64,000 nt of DNA from Auanema rhodensis. Taxonomy: Eukaryota > Nematoda > Chromadorea > Rhabditida > Rhabditidae. Position numbers and translations under genes: made by a program. Shown here piece by piece: positions 1-13,399 of this stretch; within the stretch, counting starts at the first letter, position 1, and every line of letters begins with the position of its first letter. The stretch spans positions 9,548,001 through 9,612,000 of the forward strand of contig OZ059898.1 in assembly GCA_964057225.1 (NCBI GenBank). The letters are read 5' to 3'. Below the pieces are notes generated by a model. That model was not told the DNA's origin. It ran no database searches and was given only the letters and a program-made list of their open reading frames with translations.

Positions 1-3000
1 ACGATTAGAAGACGATTGTAAGTTTTGGAAAAGAATTAAAGTTTAGCTCTCTCTACTATTAACTGATTGTCGGCTAAATTATGGTAACAGTTTTTATTAA
101 AAGTTTCCATGATTATGATTAAACAAAGAGAAAAGAATCAAAGAGAAACACTTCTTGTTTACTTATTTGATTACAATACTTGAAATTCCGAAAACAGTAG
201 AATAAAATCAAGAAAGCGACAAAAACAGTTGAACGATTAGAAGACGATTGTAAGTTTTAGAAAATAATAAAAGTTTAGCTCTCTCTACTATTAACTGATT
301 GTCGGCTAAATTATGGTAACAGTTTTTATTAAAAGTTTCCATGATTATGATTAAACAAAGAAAAAAGAATCAAAGAGAAACACTTCTTGTTTATTTATTC
401 GATTATAATACTTGAAATTCCAAAAACAGTAGAATAAAATTGAGAAAGCGACATAAACAGTTGAACGATTAGAAGACGATTGTAAGTTTTGGAAAAGAAT
501 TAAAGTTTAGCTCTCTCTACTATTAACTGATTGTCGGCTAAATTATGGTAACAGTTTTTATTAAAAGTTTCCATGATTATGATTAAACAAAGAGAAAAGA
601 ATCAAAGAGAAACACTTCTTGTTTACTTATTTGATTATAATACTTGGAATTCCTAAAACAGTAGAATAAAATCAAGAAAGCGACAAAAACAGTTGAACGA
701 TTAGAAGACGATTGTAAGTTTTAGAAAATAATTAAAGTTTAGCTCTCTCTACTATTAACTGATTGTCGGCTAAATTATGGTAACAGTTTTTATTAAAAGT
801 TCCCATGATTATGATTAAACAAAGAAAAAAGAATCAAAGAGAAACACTTCTTGTTTATTTATTCGATTATAATACTTGAAATTCCAAAAACAGTAGAATA
901 AAATTGAGAAAGCGACATAAACAGTTGAACGATTAGAAGACGATTGTAAGTTTTAGAAAATAATTAAAGTTTAGCTCTCTCTACTATTAACTGATTGTCG
1001 GCTAAATTATGGTAACAGTTTTTATTAAAAGTTTCCATGATTATGATTAAACAAAGAGAAAAGAATCAAAGAGAAACACTTCTTGTTTACTTATTTGATT
1101 ATAATACTTGAAATTCCGAAAACAGTAGAATAAAATCAAGAAAGCGACAAAAACAGTTGAACGATTAGAAGACGATTGTAAGTTTTAGAAAATAATAAAA
1201 GTTTAGCTCTCTCTACTATTAACTGATTGTCGGCTAAATTATGGTAACAGTTTTTATTAAAAGTTTCCATGATTATGATTAAACAAAGAAAAATGAATCA
1301 AAAGAGTCTCTTCTTGTTTATTTATTTGATTATAATACTTGAAATTCCGAAAACAGTAGAATAAAATCAAGAAAGCGACAAAAACAGTTGAATGATTAGA
1401 AGACAATTGTAAGTATTAGAAAATAATTAAAGTTTAGCTCTCTCTACTATTAACTGGTTGTCGGCTAAAGTATGGTGACAGTTTTTATTAAAAGTTTCCA
1501 TGATTATGATTAAACAAAGAAAAAAGAATCAAAAGAGTCACTTCTTGTTTATTTATTTGATTATAATACTTGAAATTCCGAAAACAGTAGAATAAAATTG
1601 AGAAAGCGACAAAAACAGTTGAACGATTAGAAGACAATTGTAAGTTTTGGAAAAGAATTAAAGTTTAGCTCTCTCTACTATTAACTGATTGTCGGCTAAA
1701 TTATGGTAACAGTTTTTATTAAAAGTTTCCATGGTTATGATTAAACAAAGAAAAAAGAATCGAAAGAGTCACTTCTTGTTTATTTATTTGATTATAATAC
1801 TTGAAATTCCGAAAACAGTAGAATAAAATTGAGAAAGCGACAAAAACAGTTGATTTTTGAAGACAATTGTAAGTTTTAGAAAAGAAATAAAGTTTAGCTC
1901 TCTCGGTTATGATCTGATTGTCGGCTAAAGTATGGTAACAGTTTTTATTAAAAGTTTCCATGATTATGATTAAGCAAAGAAAAAAGAATCAAAAGAGTCA
2001 CTTCTTGTTTACTTATTTGAATATAATACTTGAAATTCCAAAAACAGTAGAATAAAATTGAGAAAGCGACATAAACAGTTGAACGATTTGAAGACAATTG
2101 TAAGTTTTAGAAAAGAAATAAAGTTTAGCTCTCTCGGTTATTATCTGATTGTCGGCTAAAGTATGGTAACAGTTTTTATTAAAAGTTTCCATGTTTATGA
2201 TTAAACAAAGAAAAAAAAATCAAAAGAGTCACTTCTTGTTTATTTATTTGATTATAATACTTGAAATTCCAAAAACAATAGAATAAAATCAAGAAAGCGA
2301 CAAAAACAGTTGAACGATTTGAAGACAATTGTAAGTTTTAGAAAAGAAATAAAGTTTAGCTCTCTCGGTTATTATCTGATTGTCGGCTAAATTATGGTAA
2401 CAGTTTTTATTAAAAGTTTCCATGATTATGATTAAAAAAAGAAAAAAGAATCAAAACAGTCTCTTTTTGTTTATTTATTTGATTATAATACTTGAAATTC
2501 CAAAAACAGTAGAATAAAATTGAGAAAGCGACAAAAACAGTTGAACGATTTGAAGACAATTGTAAGTTTTAGAAAAGAAATAAAGTTTAGCTCTCTCGGT
2601 TATTATCTGATTGTCGGCTAAAGTATGGTAACAGTTTTTATTAAAAGTTTCCATGATTATGATTAAGCAAAGAAAAAAGAATCAAAAGAGTCACTTCTTG
2701 TTTACTTATTTGAATATAATACTTGAAATTCCAAAAACAGTAGAATAAAATTGAGAAAGCGACATAAACAGTTGAACGATTTGAAGACAATTGTAAGTTT
2801 TAGAAAAGAAATAAAGTTTAGCTCTCTCGGTTATTATCTGATTGTCGGCTAAAGTATGGTAACAGTTTCTATTAAAAGTTTAAATGATTATGATTAAACA
2901 AAGAAAAAAGATTCAAAGAGAAACAATTCTTGTTTATTTATTTGATTATAATACTTGAAATTTCAAAAACAGTAGGATAAAATAAGAAAGCGACAAAAAC

Positions 3001-6000
3001 AGTTGAATGAATTGAAGACAATTGTAAGTTTTAGAAAATAATTAAAGTTTAGCTCTCTCTACTATTAACTGATTGTCGGCTAAATTATGGTAACAGTTTT
3101 TATTAAAAGTTTCCATGATTATGATTAAACAAAGAAAAAAGAATCAAAGAGAAACACTTCTTGTTTATTTATTTGATTATAATACTTGAAATTCCAAAAA
3201 CAGTAGAATAAAATTGAGAAAGCGACAAAAACAGTTGAACGATTAGAAGACAATTGTAAGTTTTAGAAAAGAAATAAAGTTTAGCTCTCTCGGTTATTAT
3301 CTGATTGTCGGCTAAAGTATGGTAACAGTTTTTATTAAAAGTTTCCATGATTATGATTAAGCAAAGAAAAAAGAATCAAAAGAGTCACTTCTTGTTTACT
3401 TATTTGAATATAATACTTGAAATTCCAAAAACAGTAGAATAAAATTGAGAAAGCGACATAAACAGTTGAACGATTTGAAGACAATTGTAAGTTTTAGAAA
3501 AGAAATAAAGTTTAGCTCTCTCGGTTATTATCTGATTGTCGGCTAAAGTATGGTAACAGTTTTTATTAAAAGTTTAAATGATTATGATTAAACAAAGAAA
3601 AAAGATTCAAAGAGAAACAATTCTTGTTTATTTATTTGATTATAATACTTGAAATTCCGAAAACAGTAGAATAAAATCGAGAAAGCGACATAAACAGTTG
3701 AACGATTACAACACGATTGTAAGTTTTAGAAAATAATTAAAGTTTAGCTCTCTCTACTATTAACTGATTGTCGGCTAAATTATGGTAACAGTTTTTATTA
3801 AAAGTTTCCATGATTATGATTAAACAAAGAGAAAAGAATCAAAGAGAAACACTTCTTGTTTACTTATTTGATTATAATACTTGAAATTCCGAAAACAGTA
3901 GAATAAAATCAAGAAAGCGACAAAAACAGTTGAACGATTAGAAGACGATTGTAAGTTTTAGAAAATAATAAAAGTTTAGCTCTCTCTACTATTAACTGAT
4001 TGTCGGCTAAATTATGGTAACAGTTTTTATTAAAAGTTTCCATGATTATGATTAAACAAAAAAAGAAGAATCAAAAGAGTCTCTTCTTGTTTATTTATTT
4101 GATTATAATACTTGAAATTCCGAAAACAGTAGAATAAAATCAAGAAAGCGACAAAAACAGTTGAATGATTAGAAGACGATTGTAAGTTTTAGAAAATAAT
4201 AAAAGTTTAGCTCTCTCTACTATTAACTGATTGTCGGCTAAATTATGGTAACAGTTTTTATTAAAAGTTTCCATGATTATGATTTAACAAAGAAAAAAGA
4301 ATCAAAAGAGTCTCTTCTTGTTTATTTATTTGATTATAATACTTGAAATTCCGAAAACAGTAGAATAAAATTGAGAAAGCGACAAAAACAGTTGAACGAT
4401 TAGAAGACAATTGTAAGTTTTGGAAAAGAATTAAAGTTTAGCTCTCTCTACTATTAACTGATTGTCGGCTAAATTATGGTAACAGTTTTTATTAAAAGTT
4501 TCCATGATTATGATTAAACAAAGAAAAAAGAATAAAAAGAGTCACTTCTTGTTTATTTATTTGATTATAATACTTGAAATTCCGAAAACAGTAGAATAAA
4601 ATTGAGAAAGCGACAAAAACAGTTGAACGATTAGAAGACAATTGTAAGTTTCGGAAAAGAATTAAAGTTTGGCTCTCTCTACTATTAACTGATTGTCGGC
4701 TAAATTATGGTAACAGTTTTTATTAAAAGTTTCCATGGTTATGATTAAACAAAGAAAAAAGAATCAAAGAGAAACACTTCTTGTTTATTTATTTGATTAT
4801 AATACTTGAAATTCCAAAAACAGTAGAATAAAATTGAGAAAGCGACATAAACAGTTGAACGATTAGAAGACGATTGTAAGTTTTAGAAAAGAAATAAAGT
4901 TTAGCTCTCTCGGTTATTATCTGATTGTCGGCTAAAGTATGGTAACAGTTTTTATTAAAAGTTTCCATGATTATGATTAAACAAAGAAAAAAGAATCAAA
5001 GAGAAACACTTCTTGTTTATTTATTTGATTATAATACTTGAAATTCCAAAAACAGTAGAATAAAATCGAGAAAGCGACATAAACAGTTGAACGATTACAA
5101 CACGATTGTAAGTTTTAGAAAATAATTAAAGTTTAGCTCTCTCTACTATTAACTGATTGTCGGCTAAATTATGGTAACAGTTTTTATTAAAAGTTCCCAT
5201 GATTATGATTAAACAAAGAAAAAAGAATCAAAGAGAAACACTTCTTGTTTATTTATTCGATTATAATACTTGAAATTCCAAAAACAGTAGAATAAAATTG
5301 AGAAAGCGACATAAACAGTTGAACGATTAGAAGACGATTGTAAGTTTTGGAAAAGAATTAAAGTTTAGCTCTCTCTACTATTAACTGATTGTCGGCTAAA
5401 TTATGGTAACAGTTTTTATTAAAAGTTTCCATGATTATGATTAAACAAAGAGAAAAGAATCAAAGAGAAACACTTCTTGTTTACTTATTTGATTACAATA
5501 CTTGAAATTCCGAAAACAGTAGAATAAAATTGAGAAAGCGACAAAAACAGTTGAACGATTAGAAGACAATTGTAAGTTTTGGAAAAGAATTAAAGTTTAG
5601 CTCTCTCTACTATTAACTGATTGTCGGCTAAATTATGGTAACAGTTTTTATTAAAAGTTTCCATGATTATGATTAAACAAAGAAAAAAGAATAAAAAGAG
5701 TCACTTCTTGTTTATTTATTTGATTATAATACTTGAAATTCCGAAAACAGTAGAATAAAATTGAGAAAGCGACAAAAACAGTTGAACGATTAGAAGACAA
5801 TTGTAAGTTTCGGAAAAGAATTAAAGTTTGGCTCTCTCTACTATTAACTGATTGTCGGCTAAATTATGGTAACAGTTTTTATTAAAAGTTTCCATGGTTA
5901 TGATTAAACAAAGAAAAAAGAATCAAAGAGAAACACTTCTTGTTTACTTATTTGATTATAATACTTGAAATTCCGAAAACAGTAGAATAAAATCAAGAAA

Positions 6001-6119
6001 GCGACAAAAACAGTTGACGATTAGAAGACGATTGTAAGTTTTAGAAAATAATTAAAGTTTAGCTCTCTCTACTATTAACTGATTGTCGGCTAAATTATGG
6101 TAACAGTTTTTATTAAAAG
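1..6119 (+). repeat. Satellite sub-block with 5-mer duplications
   Basis: This block mixes type A and type B monomers; type B begins near 1.9 kb. Positions 4340-4784 recur at 5499-5943 (offset 1159, five monomers), marked by a rare TTTCGG change at 4651 and 5810. The same five-monomer pattern reappears further right (10140-12478). Nothing else was seen here. Confidence 0.8.
1270..2058 (+). repeat. Long-offset duplicated satellite segment, copy 1
   Basis: This segment matches 12611-13399 at an offset of 11341 bp (49 monomers), including private variants such as the AAAATGAATC change near 1290 and the interrupted GTTGATTTTTGAAGAC near 1850. A minus-strand 80-codon open frame at 1719-1961 has the same translation as one at 13060-13302, which confirms near-identity. 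The match ends near 2058/13399. Confidence 0.88.
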
Positions 6120-9100
6120 TTTCCATGATTATGATTAAACAAAGAGAAAAGAATCAAAGAGAAACACTTCTTGTTTACTTATTTGATTATAATACTTGAA
6201 ATTCCGAAAACAGTAGAATAAAATCAAGAAAGCGACAAAAACAGTTGAACGATTAGAAGACGATTGTAAGTTTTAGAAAATAATAAAAGTTTAGCTCTCT
6301 CTACTATTAACTGATTGTCGGCTAAATTATGGTAACAGTTTTTATTAAAAGTTTCCATGATTATGATTAAACAAAGAGAAAAGAATCAAAGAGAAACACT
6401 TCTTGTTTACTTATTTGATTATAATACTTGAAATTCCGAAAACAGTAGAATAAAATCAAGAAAGCGACAAAAACAGTTGACGATTAGAAGACGATTGTAA
6501 GTTATAGAAAATAATTAAAGTTTAGCTCTCTCTACTATTAACTGATTGTCGGCTAAATTATGGTAACAGTTTTTATTAAAAGTTTCCATGATTATGATTA
6601 AACAAAGAAAAAAGAATCAAAGAGAAACACTTCTTGTTTATTCATTTGATTATAATACTTGAAATTCCAAAAACAGTAGAATAAAATTGAGAAAGCGACA
6701 TAAACAGTTGAACGATTAGAAGACGATTGTAAGTTTTAGAAAATAATTAAAGTTTAGCTTTCTCTACTATTAACTGATTGTCGGCTAAATTATGGTAACA
6801 GTTTTTATTAAAAGTTTCCATGATTATGATTAAACAAAGAGAAAAGAATCAAAGAGAAACACTTCTTGTTTACTTATTTGATTATGATACTTGAAATTCC
6901 GAAAACAGTAGAATAAAATTGAGAAAGCGACAAAAACAGTTGAACGATTAGAAGACGATTGTAAGTTTTAGAAAATAATAAAAGTTTAGCTCTCTCTACT
7001 ATTAACTGATTGTCGGCTAAATTATGGTAACAGTTTTTATTAAAAGTTTCCATGATTATGATTAAACAAAAAAAGAAGAATCAAAAGAGTCTCTTCTTGT
7101 TTATTTATTTGATTATAATACTTGAAATTCCGAAAACAGTAGAATAAAATCGAGAAAGCGACATAAACAGTTGAACGATTACAACACGATTGTAAGTTTT
7201 AGAAAATAATTAAAGTTTAGCTCTCTCTACTATTAACTGATTGTCGGCTAAATTATGGTAACAGTTTTTATTAAAAGTTTCCATGATTATGATTAAACAA
7301 AGAGAAAAGAATCAAAGAGAAACACTTCTTGTTTACTTATTTGATTATAATACTTGAAATTCCGAAAACAGTAGAATAAAATCAAGAAAGCGACAAAAAC
7401 AGTTTAACGATTAGAAGACGATTGTAAGTTTTAGAAAATAATAAAAGTTTAGCTCTCTCTACTATTAACTGATTGTCGGCTAAATTATGGTAACAGTTTT
7501 TATTAAAAGTTTCCATGATTATGATTAAACAAAAAAAGAAGAATCAAAAGAGTCTCTTCTTGTTTATTTATTTGATTATAATACTTGAAATTCCGAAAAC
7601 AGTAGAATAAAATCAAGAAAGCGACAAAAACAGTTGAATGATTAGAAGACGATTGTAAGTTTTAGAAAATAATAAAAGTTTAGCTCTCTCTACTATTAAC
7701 TGATTGTCGGCTAAATTATGGTAACAGTTTTTATTAAAAGTTTCCATGATTATGATTTAACAAAGAAAAAAGAATCAAAAGAGTCTCTTCTTGTTTATTT
7801 ATTTGATTATAATACTTGAAATTCCGAAAACAGTAGAATAAAATTGAGAAAGCGACAAAAACAGTTGAACGATTAGAAGACAATTGTAAGTTTTGGAAAA
7901 GAATTAAAGTTTAGCTCTCTCTACTATTAACTGATTGTCGGCTAAATTATGGTAACAGTTTTTATTAAAAGTTTCCATGATTATGATTAAACAAAGAAAA
8001 AAGAATAAAAAGAGTCACTTCTTGTTTATTTATTTGATTATAATACTTGAAATTCCGAAAACAGTAGAATAAAATTGAGAAAGCGACAAAAACAGTTGAA
8101 CGATTAGAAGACAATTGTAAGTTTCGGAAAAGAATTAAAGTTTGGCTCTCTCTACTATTAACTGATTGTCGGCTAAATTATGGTAACAGTTTTTATTAAA
8201 AGTTTCCATGGTTATGATTAAACAAAGAAAAAAGAATCAAAGAGAAACACTTCTTGTTTATTTATTTGATTATAATACTTGAAATTCCAAAAACAGTAGA
8301 ATAAAATTGAGAAAGCGACATAAACAGTTGAACGATTAGAAGACGATTGTAAGTTTTAGAAAAGAAATAAAGTTTAGCTCTCTCGGTTATTATCTGATTG
8401 TCGGCTAAAGTATGGTAACAGTTTTTATTAAAAGTTTCCATGATTATGATTAAACAAAGAGAAAAGAATCAAAGAGAAACACTTCTTGTTTACTTATTTG
8501 ATTATAATACTTGAAATTCCGAAAACAGTAGAATAAAATCAAGAAAGCGACAAAAACAGTTGAACGATTAGAAGACGATTGTAAGTTTTAGAAAATAATA
8601 AAAGTTTAGCTCTCTCTACTATTAACTGATTGTCGGCTAAATTATGGTAACAGTTTTTATTAAAAGTTTCCATGATTATGATTAAACAAAGAGAAAAGAA
8701 TCAAAGAGAAACACTTCTTGTTTACTTATTTGATTATAATACTTGAAATTCCGAAAACAGTAGAATAAAATCAAGAAAGCGACAAAAACAGTTGACGATT
8801 AGAAGACGATTGTAAGTTATAGAAAATAATTAAAGTTTAGCTCTCTCTACTATTAACTGATTGTCGGCTAAATTATGGTAACAGTTTTTATTAAAAGTTT
8901 CCATGATTATGATTAAACAAAGAAAAAAGAATCAAAGAGAAACACTTCTTGTTTATTCATTTGATTATAATACTTGAAATTCCAAAAACAGTAGAATAAA
9001 ATTGAGAAAGCGACATAAACAGTTGAACGATTAGAAGACGATTGTAAGTTTTAGAAAATAATTAAAGTTTAGCTTTCTCTACTATTAACTGATTGTCGGC

Positions 9101-10750
9101 TAAATTATGGTAACAGTTTTTATTAAAAGTTTCCATGATTATGATTAAACAAAGAGAAAAGAATCAAAGAGAAACACTTCTTGTTTACTTATTTGATTAT
9201 AATACTTGAAATTCCGAAAACAGTAGAATAAAATTGAGAAAGCGACAAAAACAGTTGAACGATTAGAAGACGATTGTAAGTTTTAGAAAATAATAAAAGT
9301 TTAGCTCTCTCTACTATTAACTGATTGTCGGCTAAATTATGGTAACAGTTTTTATTAAAAGTTTCCATGATTATGATTAAACAAAAAAAGAAGAATCAAA
9401 AGAGTCTCTTCTTGTTTATTTATTTGATTATAATACTTGAAATTCCGAAAACAGTAGAATAAAATCGAGAAAGCGACATAAACAGTTGAACGATTACAAC
9501 ACGATTGTAAGTTTTAGAAAATAATTAAAGTTTAGCTCTCTCTACTATTAACTGATTGTCGGCTAAATTATGGTAACAGTTTTTATTAAAAGTTTCCATG
9601 ATTATGATTAAACAAAGAGAAAAGAATCAAAGAGAAACACTTCTTGTTTACTTATTTGATTATAATACTTGAAATTCCGAAAACAGTAGAATAAAATCAA
9701 GAAAGCGACAAAAACAGTTTAACGATTAGAAGACGATTGTAAGTTTTAGAAAATAATAAAAGTTTAGCTCTCTCTACTATTAACTGATTGTCGGCTAAAT
9801 TATGGTAACAGTTTTTATTAAAAGTTTCCATGATTATGATTAAACAAAAAAAGAAGAATCAAAAGAGTCTCTTCTTGTTTATTTATTTGATTATAATACT
9901 TGAAATTCCGAAAACAGTAGAATAAAATCAAGAAAGCGACAAAAACAGTTGAATGATTAGAAGACGATTGTAAGTTTTAGAAAATAATAAAAGTTTAGCT
10001 CTCTCTACTATTAACTGATTGTCGGCTAAATTATGGTAACAGTTTTTATTAAAAGTTTCCATGATTATGATTTAACAAAGAAAAAAGAATCAAAAGAGTC
10101 TCTTCTTGTTTATTTATTTGATTATAATACTTGAAATTCCGAAAACAGTAGAATAAAATTGAGAAAGCGACAAAAACAGTTGAACGATTAGAAGACAATT
10201 GTAAGTTTTGGAAAAGAATTAAAGTTTAGCTCTCTCTACTATTAACTGATTGTCGGCTAAATTATGGTAACAGTTTTTATTAAAAGTTTCCATGATTATG
10301 ATTAAACAAAGAAAAAAGAATAAAAAGAGTCACTTCTTGTTTATTTATTTGATTATAATACTTGAAATTCCGAAAACAGTAGAATAAAATTGAGAAAGCG
10401 ACAAAAACAGTTGAACGATTAGAAGACAATTGTAAGTTTCGGAAAAGAATTAAAGTTTGGCTCTCTCTACTATTAACTGATTGTCGGCTAAATTATGGTA
10501 ACAGTTTTTATTAAAAGTTTCCATGGTTATGATTAAACAAAGAAAAAAGAATCAAAGAGAAACACTTCTTGTTTATTTATTTGATTATAATACTTGAAAT
10601 TCCAAAAACAGTAGAATAAAATTGAGAAAGCGACATAAACAGTTGAACGATTAGAAGACGATTGTAAGTTTTAGAAAAGAAATAAAGTTTAGCTCTCTCG
10701 GTTATTATCTGATTGTCGGCTAAAGTATGGTAACAGTTTTTATTAAAAGT
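6120..10750 (+). repeat. Higher-order repeat, two tandem copies of a 2315-bp decamer
   Basis: Copy 1 (about 6120-8435) and copy 2 (about 8435-10750) are nearly identical. Diagnostic variants recur at a fixed spacing: GTTATAG at 6501 and 8816, AACGATTACAACACG at 7174 and 9489, TTTCGG at 8124 and 10439. Ten monomers at 231.5 bp give 2315. The near-identity implies recent unequal exchange or conversion. Confidence 0.9.
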
Positions 10751-12478
10751 TTCCATGATTATGATTAAACAAAGAAAAAAGAATCAAAGAGAAACACTTC
10801 TTGTTTATTTATTTGATTATAATACTTGAAATTCCAAAAACAGTAGAATAAAATCGAGAAAGCGACATAAACAGTTGAACGATTACAACACGATTGTAAG
10901 TTTTAGAAAATAATTAAAGTTTAGCTCTCTCTACTATTAACTGATTGTCGGCTAAATTATGGTAACAGTTTTTATTAAAAGTTCCCATGATTATGATTAA
11001 ACAAAGAAAAAAGAATCAAAGAGAAACACTTCTTGTTTATTTATTCGATTATAATACTTGAAATTCCAAAAACAGTAGAATAAAATTGAGAAAGCGACAT
11101 AAACAGTTGAACGATTAGAAGACGATTGTAAGTTTTGGAAAAGAATTAAAGTTTAGCTCTCTCTACTATTAACTGATTGTCGGCTAAATTATGGTAACAG
11201 TTTTTATTAAAAGTTTCCATGATTATGATTAAACAAAGAGAAAAGAATCAAAGAGAAACACTTCTTGTTTACTTATTTGATTACAATACTTGAAATTCCG
11301 AAAACAGTAGAATAAAATTGAGAAAGCGACAAAAACAGTTGAACGATTAGAAGACAATTGTAAGTTTTGGAAAAGAATTAAAGTTTAGCTCTCTCTACTA
11401 TTAACTGATTGTCGGCTAAATTATGGTAACAGTTTTTATTAAAAGTTTCCATGATTATGATTAAACAAAGAAAAAAGAATAAAAAGAGTCACTTCTTGTT
11501 TATTTATTTGATTATAATACTTGAAATTCCGAAAACAGTAGAATAAAATTGAGAAAGCGACAAAAACAGTTGAACGATTAGAAGACAATTGTAAGTTTCG
11601 GAAAAGAATTAAAGTTTGGCTCTCTCTACTATTAACTGATTGTCGGCTAAATTATGGTAACAGTTTTTATTAAAAGTTTCCATGGTTATGATTAAACAAA
11701 GAAAAAAGAATCAAAGAGAAACACTTCTTGTTTATTTATTTGATTATAATACTTGAAATTCCAAAAACAGTAGAATAAAATTGAGAAAGCGACATAAACA
11801 GTTGAACGATTAGAAGACGATTGTAAGTTTTAGAAAAGAAATAAAGTTTAGCTCTCTCGGTTATTATCTGATTGTCGGCTAAAGTATGGTAACAGTTTTT
11901 ATTAAAAGTTTCCATGATTATGATTAAACAAAGAAAAAAGAATCAAAGAGAAACACTTCTTGTTTATTTATTTGATTATAATACTTGAAATTCCAAAAAC
12001 AGTAGAATAAAATCGAGAAAGCGACATAAACAGTTGAACGATTACAACACGATTGTAAGTTTTAGAAAATAATTAAAGTTTAGCTCTCTCTACTATTAAC
12101 TGATTGTCGGCTAAATTATGGTAACAGTTTTTATTAAAAGTTCCCATGATTATGATTAAACAAAGAAAAAAGAATCAAAGAGAAACACTTCTTGTTTATT
12201 TATTCGATTATAATACTTGAAATTCCAAAAACAGTAGAATAAAATTGAGAAAGCGACATAAACAGTTGAACGATTAGAAGACGATTGTAAGTTTTGGAAA
12301 AGAATTAAAGTTTAGCTCTCTCTACTATTAACTGATTGTCGGCTAAATTATGGTAACAGTTTTTATTAAAAGTTTCCATGATTATGATTAAACAAAGAGA
12401 AAAGAATCAAAGAGAAACACTTCTTGTTTACTTATTTGATTACAATACTTGAAATTCCGAAAACAGTAGAATAAAATC
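10140..12478 (+). repeat. Higher-order repeat, two tandem copies of a 1159-bp pentamer
   Basis: Positions 10140-11319 match 11299-12478. Markers are AACGATTACAACACG at 10878 and 12037, TTTCGG at 10439 and 11598, and TTACAATACTTG near 11281 and 12440. The first copy overlaps the end of the 2315-bp repeat, so the same monomers take part in two nested periodicities. Confidence 0.88.
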
Positions 12479-12610
12479 AAGAAAGCGACAAAAACAGTTG
12501 AACGATTAGAAGACGATTGTAAGTTTTAGAAAATAATAAAAGTTTAGCTCTCTCTACTATTAACTGATTGTCGGCTAAATTATGGTAACAGTTTTTATTA
12601 AAAGTTTCCA

Positions 12611-13399
12611 TGATTATGATTAAACAAAGAAAAATGAATCAAAAGAGTCTCTTCTTGTTTATTTATTTGATTATAATACTTGAAATTCCGAAAACAGTAG
12701 AATAAAATCAAGAAAGCGACAAAAACAGTTGAATGATTAGAAGACAATTGTAAGTATTAGAAAATAATTAAAGTTTAGCTCTCTCTACTATTAACTGGTT
12801 GTCGGCTAAAGTATGGTGACAGTTTTTATTAAAAGTTTCCATGATTATGATTAAACAAAGAAAAAAGAATCAAAAGAGTCACTTCTTGTTTATTTATTTG
12901 ATTATAATACTTGAAATTCCGAAAACAGTAGAATAAAATTGAGAAAGCGACAAAAACAGTTGAACGATTAGAAGACAATTGTAAGTTTTGGAAAAGAATT
13001 AAAGTTTAGCTCTCTCTACTATTAACTGATTGTCGGCTAAATTATGGTAACAGTTTTTATTAAAAGTTTCCATGGTTATGATTAAACAAAGAAAAAAGAA
13101 TCGAAAGAGTCACTTCTTGTTTATTTATTTGATTATAATACTTGAAATTCCGAAAACAGTAGAATAAAATTGAGAAAGCGACAAAAACAGTTGATTTTTG
13201 AAGACAATTGTAAGTTTTAGAAAAGAAATAAAGTTTAGCTCTCTCGGTTATGATCTGATTGTCGGCTAAAGTATGGTAACAGTTTTTATTAAAAGTTTCC
13301 ATGATTATGATTAAGCAAAGAAAAAAGAATCAAAAGAGTCACTTCTTGTTTACTTATTTGAATATAATACTTGAAATTCCAAAAACAGTAGAATAAAAT
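12611..13399 (+). repeat. Long-offset duplicated satellite segment, copy 2
   Basis: Partner of 1270-2058 at offset 11341. It follows directly on a segment (12270 onward) that matches the start of the window (1 onward) at a different offset, 12269. The two offsets differ by 928 bp, four monomers, so the two blocks differ by a clean four-monomer gain or loss. Confidence 0.86.

Noticed and set aside
1719..1961. Minus-strand 80-codon open frame, repeated at 13060-13302, with relatives at 17971-18153 and 31153-31362
   Set aside because: These are chance open stretches of the satellite monomer. Most monomers close the frame, and no conserved start or codon bias is visible.
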